This document shows positions 5,112-9,431 of a stretch of 9,431 nt of DNA, piece by piece. The stretch is taken from the NCBI GenBank assembly GCA_028683685.1, contig JAQUHH010000029.1:1-9431 (forward strand), read 5' to 3'. A model generated the notes under the pieces. The model made no database searches. It had not been told where the DNA came from and worked only from the letters and a program-made list of their open reading frames with translations. A program made the position numbers and the translations under genes. The DNA comes from Bacteroidales bacterium (lineage in GTDB: Bacteria > Bacteroidota > Bacteroidia > Bacteroidales > WCHB1-69). The first letter of the stretch is position 1, and each line of letters opens with the position of its first letter.

Positions 5112-5921
5112 ATGGAACGAAAACGACAAAATGCAGCTCATATCCGTAATTTAATTTTACTAGCAATAAGAGACAATAATTTTGATGAAAAAGAGATGAA
5201 ATTGATTGTTAAAATTGCAATACGACTAGAATTATCTTGCTTGGATTTTGAAAAGTTGATTGAAAGTCAATTACTTAGATTGGAGATTCCTGATCAGATT
5301 TATGAGAGAATAGAGCAATTGAATGATATGGTTTCGGTTATGAAAACGGATGGAGTAATTCATATTGAAGAGGTAAAACTGATTGAGCAATTTGCCAAAT
5401 ATTATGGTTTTGGTGGTGAAAATGAGATAATTGATTTCAATTTGAATTTTGATGATGTGCGAAATCATAAATCTTTTAAAAAATTCATGAATGTATTTAA
5501 AAATATGACTGGTGAAAATATGAGTGAAGTTAGAGTTGACAATGACTTTCGAATTTTGTTTCCTCTATATAAAGCGGAATTGAAGGTTGGGCCAATAGCT
5601 AAAGCATTGTATGTTTTTTTTCTAAAAAAGCCGAATGGATGTTTGATTACAGAATTGCAGAATAAAGAAAATTGGGAATTGTTGAGTTATATTTATAGGA
5701 ATATGCCTAATGCTCATCAAAATGTAGTAGAAAGAATTGATGGATTAACACATCCATTGGGATTACGTTTTAATGAAAATTCGTGTAGAATAAATAAGAC
5801 GTTGAAAGGTATTATCCCATGCGAGAAACTCGAAGCTCAATATAAAATTATGGGTGGTAAAAATGAGCCTAAACTAATCCCATTAAAACAAGAATTGATT
5901 TTTATTCAACCTGCAATTTAA
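5112..5921 (+). CDS. TerB-like domain protein with C-terminal Bacteroidota-specific domain
   Basis: The protein has 269 residues with no signal peptide or membrane segment, so it is cytoplasmic. Residues about 8-100 are all-helical and resemble the TerB/tellurite-resistance-like fold: two similar helical halves, with FDEKEMKLIVKIAIRLELS and VMKTDGVIHIEEVKLIEQFA each having an acidic loop before a helix (Asp25/Glu26 and Asp80 with Glu86/87). Residues about 157-235, with VGPIAKALYVFFLKKPNG and LTHPLGLRFNENSCRINKTL, match a C-terminal domain that I recognise from many uncharacterised Bacteroidota proteins, possibly a winged-helix-like fold. Function is unknown. TerB-like proteins are often found in stress- and phage-response gene neighbourhoods. 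The gene stands alone: 870 nt of gene-free DNA precede it and a 183-nt promoter region follows. Confidence 0.75.
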   Translation: MERKRQNAAHIRNLILLAIRDNNFDEKEMKLIVKIAIRLELSCLDFEKLIESQLLRLEIPDQIYERIEQLNDMVSVMKTDGVIHIEEVKLIEQFAKYYGFGGENEIIDFNLNFDDVRNHKSFKKFMNVFKNMTGENMSEVRVDNDFRILFPLYKAELKVGPIAKALYVFFLKKPNGCLITELQNKENWELLSYIYRNMPNAHQNVVERIDGLTHPLGLRFNENSCRINKTLKGIIPCEKLEAQYKIMGGKNEPKLIPLKQELIFIQPAI

Positions 5922-5930
5922 TTGTTTATT

Positions 5931-5962
5931 TATTTATTTCCCATAGGGATTTTGAATAAATA
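5931..5962 (+). terminator. Weak hairpin after the TerB-like gene
   Basis: TATTTATT (5931-5938) can pair with AATAAATA (5955-5962), enclosing CCC and GGG around ATA. There is no T tract after it. It is the only candidate terminator between this gene and the promoter of the next. Confidence 0.25.
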
Positions 5963-6008
5963 GGAATTCAATAATTGTATATTTCTGATAATCTTGCAGT
6001 TAGTATGC

Positions 6009-6044
6009 TTTGCAATATTGCAAAGACTTCTGCAATATTGCAGA
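6009..6044. promoter_or_regulatory. Two tandem palindromic operators
   Basis: TTTGCAATATTGCAAA (6009-6024) and TCTGCAATATTGCAGA (6029-6044) are each perfect 16-bp palindromes sharing the core TGCAATATTGCA. Their centres are 20 bp apart, close to two helical turns, so two dimers would bind the same DNA face. They lie about 48 and 68 bp upstream of the start predicted from the TACTTTTG box at 6071-6078. That position and the missing -33 element suit activation, although repression is possible. The regulator is not known. Confidence 0.75.
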
Positions 6045-6070
6045 AAATACAAAACAGGGAAATGGTAATG

Positions 6071-6078
6071 TACTTTTG
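6071..6078 (+). promoter_or_regulatory. Bacteroidota -7 box for the small exported protein gene
   Basis: TACTTTTG is an exact match to TAnnTTTG and identical to the box of the hcp operon at 476-483. No TTTG lies 19-21 nt upstream. Transcription would begin near 6084, giving a leader of about 20 nt before ATG 6105. Confidence 0.6.
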
Positions 6079-6104
6079 TTTTATAAAATTTAAAACAAAA
6101 CACC

Positions 6105-6638
6105 ATGAAAAACAATCACATTTTTTTAAGTTCAAAAGGAACACATTCAAAAAGCAATACCAGCACACTTAATTCTCATTTTGAAGCTATAAATCAATTT
6201 CATGATTACACAAAAAAGGTAATTCTACTTTTGGTTTTATTATTTGGTAGTATTACATTAATACTAGCACAAACTAAAAAGGATGGTACTCCAGATATGC
6301 GATATAGTTCAAATAAGCAAACTTATGGAAATTCCTATTCCACTACCACCACAACAACATATACCAATAATAATGTTAGGTATCAAAGTGGATATACGAA
6401 CAATAATGGAACTTATGTTGAATCACATTATAAAACTACAAACAATAATACCAATTGGGATAACTTTTCATCGAAAGACAATTATAATCCGTACACGGGC
6501 TCAACTGGTTCAAAGGCAAAAGATTATACCCCTGATGCTTACAATTATGGAAGTGGTAAAACAATATACGAAGGACCAAAAGGAGGACAATATTACTATA
6601 ATGATAATGGGAATAAAGTATATGTTCCTAAAAGATAA
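6105..6638 (+). CDS. Small exported Tyr/Asn/Thr-rich protein with C-terminal GPKGG motif
   Basis: A 177-residue protein. Residues 37-56 are KK followed by a strongly hydrophobic stretch ending LILAQ, typical of a Bacteroidota signal peptide with cleavage at AQ56, but preceded by an unusually long 36-residue N-terminal region; there is no later Met before the hydrophobic segment, and the promoter supports ATG 6105. After cleavage comes KKDGTPDMRYSSNKQTYG, a motif I associate with short exported proteins of this phylum, then a low-complexity Thr/Asn/Tyr region (about 74-130), NPYTGSTG, and the C-terminal IYEGPKGGQYYYNDNGNKVY, which resembles the short basic PBCV-adaptor-type motif (GPRGGkYy.n..GkKvYv). 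Function unknown; it is probably periplasmic or surface-exposed. The PLD-E2 gene begins 52 nt downstream with no terminator between, so cotranscription is plausible. Confidence 0.8.
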   Translation: MKNNHIFLSSKGTHSKSNTSTLNSHFEAINQFHDYTKKVILLLVLLFGSITLILAQTKKDGTPDMRYSSNKQTYGNSYSTTTTTTYTNNNVRYQSGYTNNNGTYVESHYKTTNNNTNWDNFSSKDNYNPYTGSTGSKAKDYTPDAYNYGSGKTIYEGPKGGQYYYNDNGNKVYVPKR

Positions 6639-6690
6639 GTGTTATATAAATAAATCAACCCTTTATTGTTTAATTTAAATTTTTTTAGCC

Positions 6691-7836
6691 ATGAATAATA
6701 TACAAAATAAAATCAGTGAACTTTTTAATTCTGCATCCAGATCTATTAATGTATCAGTATCTTGGTTTACAGATGAAGTTCTTTTAAATCAACTAATCAG
6801 AAGATCTAAGGAGATTAATGTTCAAGTTTTACTTTCTGCAGATGAATTAAATTTGTTCAAGTATGAGAAAATTCAAGAGTTAATAGATTCAGGAGGTAAG
6901 GTTAGGAAAATTGGGTCAGAAAAGCCTATCGCTGGAAGATTTTTGCATACAAAATGTTTGATAATTGATGATTCTAAGGTTTATTCAGGTTCTTATAATT
7001 TTACACCCAATGCAAATACTAATTTTGAGTTGTTTAATGAATTGAGTCATACAGAAAATGCTAGTGTTATTACAAATTTTCAAAGTTGGTGGTCTAATAG
7101 TTCTGGTTTTTTTACAGATGTTATAGATCCGAAAGAAACTGTAAATAAGTTGATTAGTAAGTTTAATGAAGATTTGAAGAGTAACTATAAGATATATGGT
7201 AGAATTGAAGATGTTGATAGTTTTGTTAAAATTGATAGGATAAAGCATGAGCTTAGTGATAGGGATACTGTGGTTTATGAAGCTGTTAAAGAAAGAGTAG
7301 TTTTGCCAAAAATTAGAGAAACTGTTTCAAATGTTGTTCAAAATACACATTCCATAAATAAACGTGGCATTATTGATAATACAAATGGTGGAGTAGTTTC
7401 AAAACCACATAGGTTTTATGGAGGTAGTATATTTTTTAATGTTCCTAGTTGTTTGTCAAATTCTTATGCATTGGCATATCGTCAAAAACATTATATCGAG
7501 CTAAGTTTTGACTTTTTAAAATGTAGTTTGAATATTAATACATTAAAAATTGCAGGAAAGATAAAGCCTGAGTATTGTGATGAATACCAATTTGAAATTT
7601 TATTTGAAAGTGGAAACTATCCTAAAGTTTTTATTAGAAGGCCAGAAATTATTAAAAGTGATTTCAATCATGTTTATTCAGATGGTAGTTTGTGCTTGTT
7701 TTATCCACCCGATATTAAATGGAAAGATACAACTCTAATTTCGGAATATATAATTCCATGGGTTTTTGAGTGGATTCATTATTATGAAATATGGAAAATG
7801 ACTGGAGTTTGGGAGGGAGAAGAGAAAAAGCATTGA
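6691..7836 (+). CDS. PLD-like (single HKD) nuclease domain fused to a prokaryotic E2-like domain
   Basis: The protein has 381 residues and no signal peptide. Residues 1 to about 135 form a phospholipase D superfamily domain of the kind found in Nuc-like and defence-associated proteins: INVSVSWFTDEVLLNQLI at the start and a complete HKD motif, HTKCLIID (His86, Lys88, Asp93) followed by GSYN (Gly100, Ser101, Asn103). One HKD per chain implies a dimeric active site. Residues about 136-235 are a mostly helical linker. Residues about 240-381 look like an E2 ubiquitin-conjugating fold: strands around LKIAGKI, YQFEILFESG and KVFIRRPEI, then HVYSDGSLCLFYPPDIKW with His327, candidate catalytic Cys335 and Trp344, and the helix IIPWVFEWIHYYEIWKMTGVW. 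This matches the H-x-Y-x-D-G-x-L-C-L pattern of E2-like proteins of type II CBASS as I know them and parallels the HPN...G.iCL of eukaryotic E2s. No E1, JAB or CD-NTase gene is in view. PLD assignment is firm; the E2 assignment is likely; the biological role is inferred. Confidence 0.85.
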   Translation: MNNIQNKISELFNSASRSINVSVSWFTDEVLLNQLIRRSKEINVQVLLSADELNLFKYEKIQELIDSGGKVRKIGSEKPIAGRFLHTKCLIIDDSKVYSGSYNFTPNANTNFELFNELSHTENASVITNFQSWWSNSSGFFTDVIDPKETVNKLISKFNEDLKSNYKIYGRIEDVDSFVKIDRIKHELSDRDTVVYEAVKERVVLPKIRETVSNVVQNTHSINKRGIIDNTNGGVVSKPHRFYGGSIFFNVPSCLSNSYALAYRQKHYIELSFDFLKCSLNINTLKIAGKIKPEYCDEYQFEILFESGNYPKVFIRRPEIIKSDFNHVYSDGSLCLFYPPDIKWKDTTLISEYIIPWVFEWIHYYEIWKMTGVWEGEEKKH

Positions 7837-7875
7837 TTTTTTAAATAAAATTAATTTTCATTTAGTTTTTTTAAA

Positions 7876-7883
7876 TATATTTG
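7876..7883 (+). promoter_or_regulatory. Bacteroidota -7 box for the Ig-like repeat protein gene
   Basis: TATATTTG matches TAnnTTTG exactly and is followed by CG. Transcription would start near 7889, leaving a leader of about 15 nt before ATG 7904. Upstream sequence is T-rich without a clear TTTG at -33. No strong terminator for the PLD-E2 gene is seen in the gap 7837-7903; only the short palindrome AAAATTAATTTT is present. Confidence 0.6.
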
Positions 7884-7903
7884 CGTTAAATAATTTAAAT
7901 GAT

Positions 7904-9431
7904 ATGATTTTTGAAAACTCTACTTCTTGCGTGAAGAAATATTTAACAATACTTTTTGTATTTTTTTTATTCACTTCAAATGCTCAAATATTTATACCTG
8001 ATATGGATGATGCTATTTGTAATGGCGGAAATACGTTTCTTGTTGTTCAAAATGTTGATATACTTAAAAGTATTGTTTGGCAAGATAGTATTGAAACTGG
8101 TTGGAATAACATTCTTAGTAATGTGTTTTACGAAATCACAAATGGAGATACTTTGTTTTTAAATAATTTGAATTTATCTTTTAATGGAAGAAAGTACAGA
8201 TGCATTTATGATACAAATGATGACAATTCTTGGATGGATACAAGTAATGTTATTCAAATTTCAATATTTTCCGAGTTTAATCAAGGGAATATAATAGGAA
8301 ATGATACCATTTGTTATAATGGCACAGCCAATAATATTGTTTTTAATCAAGCACCCTCAGGTGGTAATCTTTCGTATGATTATCAATGGATGGAATCGGA
8401 TGATAATTTAAATTGGGCAAATATTTCCAATTATATAGATTCTTATACTCCTACAAATTTAGAGAGTTCAAAGTATTTTAGGGTAAAAGTAGTTTCAAAT
8501 TGTGGTGAAGGTTATACAAACTCAGTTTTTATAAAAGTATGGGATAATATTTCAAAACCAATAATTGGCGATAATCAATCTATTTGTTATTCTAGCATTG
8601 CAGATACAATAAAAGTAAATCAAAATGCGAGTGGCGGAAATGACATGTTTAGCTATCAATGGCAAAAATCATCAAATGGCATAAGTTGGGAAGACATTGT
8701 TGGAGAAAATCAATTGCATTATTTGTCTGAACCATTAATAAATTCAACTTATTATAGGGTAATGGCAAGTTCAGAATTTAGCTGTGGAAATATTGCATCA
8801 GACTCAGTTTTTGTATTGGTTTATCCTAAAATACAAGCAGGCATTATTGGCAACTCACAAGACATTTGTTTCAATACATCATCAGAGATTATTAGTTTTT
8901 TGACATCACCTTCAGGTGGTGGAAACATGTATAATTATCAATGGCAATTTTCAATAGATTCATTAAATTTTGTTGATATAACAGATTCAATATCAAACAG
9001 CTTGACAAGTGGCGATTTAACACAAATGCATTTTTATCGTTTGAAAGTAATTTCTCAATTGGGATGTAGCAGTGATACAACAAATATTGTTAAAATAAAT
9101 GTTTATGCCCCTTTTAATCAGGGAAGTATTGTGGGGAATGATACCATTTGTTATAATGGCACAGCCAATAATATTGTTTTTAATCAAGCACCCTCAGGTG
9201 GTAATCTTTCGTATGATTATCAATGGATGGAATCGGACGATAATATAAATTGGACTAATATCCCAAATGTTTCACCAAATCACACGCCAACTAATTTAAC
9301 CTCATCAAAGTATTTTAGGGTAAAAGTAGTTTCAAATTGTGGTGAAGGTTATACAAACTCAGTTTTTATAAAAGTATGGGATAATATTTCAAAACCAATA
9401 ATTGGCGATAATCAATCTATTTGTTATTCTA
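7904..9431 (+). CDS. Partial: secreted Ig-like repeat surface protein
   Basis: The frame is open from ATG 7904 to the window edge (509 codons) without a stop; the C-terminus is missing. Residues 1-28 are a signal peptide: CVKKYLTILFVFFLFTSNAQ with cleavage near AQ28. A first Ig-like unit (about 29-124) contains AICNGG and KYRCIYDT. Then come repeats of about 92-95 residues starting near 125, 217, 309, 404 and 496, each with a G..IG...ICYN start, a YQW core and a YFRVKV-type strand; most have a cysteine after the first strand and one near the end (SNCGEGY), possibly a disulfide. Such arrays occur in Bacteroidota adhesins and gliding- or surface-type proteins, usually ending in a type IX sorting domain, which would lie outside the window. 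Role as a surface protein is inferred. Units 2 and 5 are nearly identical in DNA. An alternative GTG start at 7931 would also retain the signal peptide. Confidence 0.85.
   Translation, partial: MIFENSTSCVKKYLTILFVFFLFTSNAQIFIPDMDDAICNGGNTFLVVQNVDILKSIVWQDSIETGWNNILSNVFYEITNGDTLFLNNLNLSFNGRKYRCIYDTNDDNSWMDTSNVIQISIFSEFNQGNIIGNDTICYNGTANNIVFNQAPSGGNLSYDYQWMESDDNLNWANISNYIDSYTPTNLESSKYFRVKVVSNCGEGYTNSVFIKVWDNISKPIIGDNQSICYSSIADTIKVNQNASGGNDMFSYQWQKSSNGISWEDIVGENQLHYLSEPLINSTYYRVMASSEFSCGNIASDSVFVLVYPKIQAGIIGNSQDICFNTSSEIISFLTSPSGGGNMYNYQWQFSIDSLNFVDITDSISNSLTSGDLTQMHFYRLKVISQLGCSSDTTNIVKINVYAPFNQGSIVGNDTICYNGTANNIVFNQAPSGGNLSYDYQWMESDDNINWTNIPNVSPNHTPTNLTSSKYFRVKVVSNCGEGYTNSVFIKVWDNISKPIIGDNQSICYS
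8276..9431 (+). repeat. 837-nt higher-order repeat inside the Ig-like repeat gene
   Basis: Sequence at 8300-8407 recurs almost base for base at 9137-9244, and 8471-8594 recurs at 9308-9431; both are offset by exactly 837 nt (279 codons), i.e. three Ig-like units of 92, 92 and 95 residues. The stretch between, 8408-8470 against 9245-9307, keeps its length but differs at many bases and residues. The second copy is cut by the window edge. Confidence 0.9.

Noticed and set aside
6283..6678. 131-codon open frame overlapping the small exported protein
   Set aside because: It lies in another frame of a gene with a promoter, signal peptide and recognisable motifs; its Ile/Met/Pro-rich translation is typical of a frame shadow.
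6985..7248. 87-codon antisense open frame inside the PLD-E2 gene
   Set aside because: Low-complexity Ile/Asn/Thr translation opposite a domain-bearing gene; no motif or promoter.
6691..7836. A complete CBASS operon
   Set aside because: Only an E2-like domain is present; no CD-NTase, E1, JAB peptidase or separate effector gene is found in the window.
7956..8162. 68-codon open frame in the first part of the Ig-like repeat gene
   Set aside because: The frame from ATG 7904 runs open for more than 1500 bases with a signal peptide and repeats; this one is its out-of-frame shadow.

Overview
The window is AT-rich DNA from a member of the Bacteroidota. Evidence: a C-terminal type IX secretion (Por) sorting domain at the left edge, several promoters with the phylum's TAnnTTTG -7 box, weak or absent Shine-Dalgarno sequences, and a long Ig-like repeat surface protein at the right edge. 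I cannot name the genus. The Hcp is the class with a CX2CX8CX5C N-terminus typical of anaerobes, so an anaerobic or facultative lifestyle is likely.

Layout. (1) 1-276: the end of a type IX-secreted protein, closed by a clean terminator. (2) 277-3199: a nitrosative-stress unit. A perfect TGTAAC-N4-GTTACA palindrome sits about 42 bp upstream of a predicted start site and drives an iron-sulfur protein plus hcp (hybrid cluster protein, all metal ligands present). (3) 3200-4240: a compact operon of a BFD-like [2Fe-2S] protein and two small cupins, ended by a strong terminator and probably functionally linked to hcp. (4) 4241-5111: about 870 bp without a convincing gene but rich in structure: a ~112 bp hairpin-containing element present twice in direct orientation, a pair of 18-bp direct repeats, and three further hairpins.

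(5) 5112-7836: an accessory region with three genes: a TerB-like protein of unknown function, a small exported protein with a C-terminal GPKGG-type motif, and a protein that fuses a single-HKD phospholipase D/nuclease-like domain to a C-terminal E2 (ubiquitin-conjugating)-like domain. Two identical-core palindromes spaced 20 bp apart precede the small exported protein and may control it together with the PLD-E2 gene, as no terminator separates them. (6) 7837-9431: a promoter and the first 509 codons of a secreted Ig-like repeat protein, with an 837-nt higher-order repeat that runs off the window.

The most notable item is the PLD-E2 fusion. The E2-like domain resembles those I know from type II CBASS anti-phage systems, but no CD-NTase, E1 or JAB gene is visible here, and the putative effector is fused to the conjugation-type domain. 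This is a candidate for an undescribed defence or protein-modification system; the assignment rests on motif reading only.
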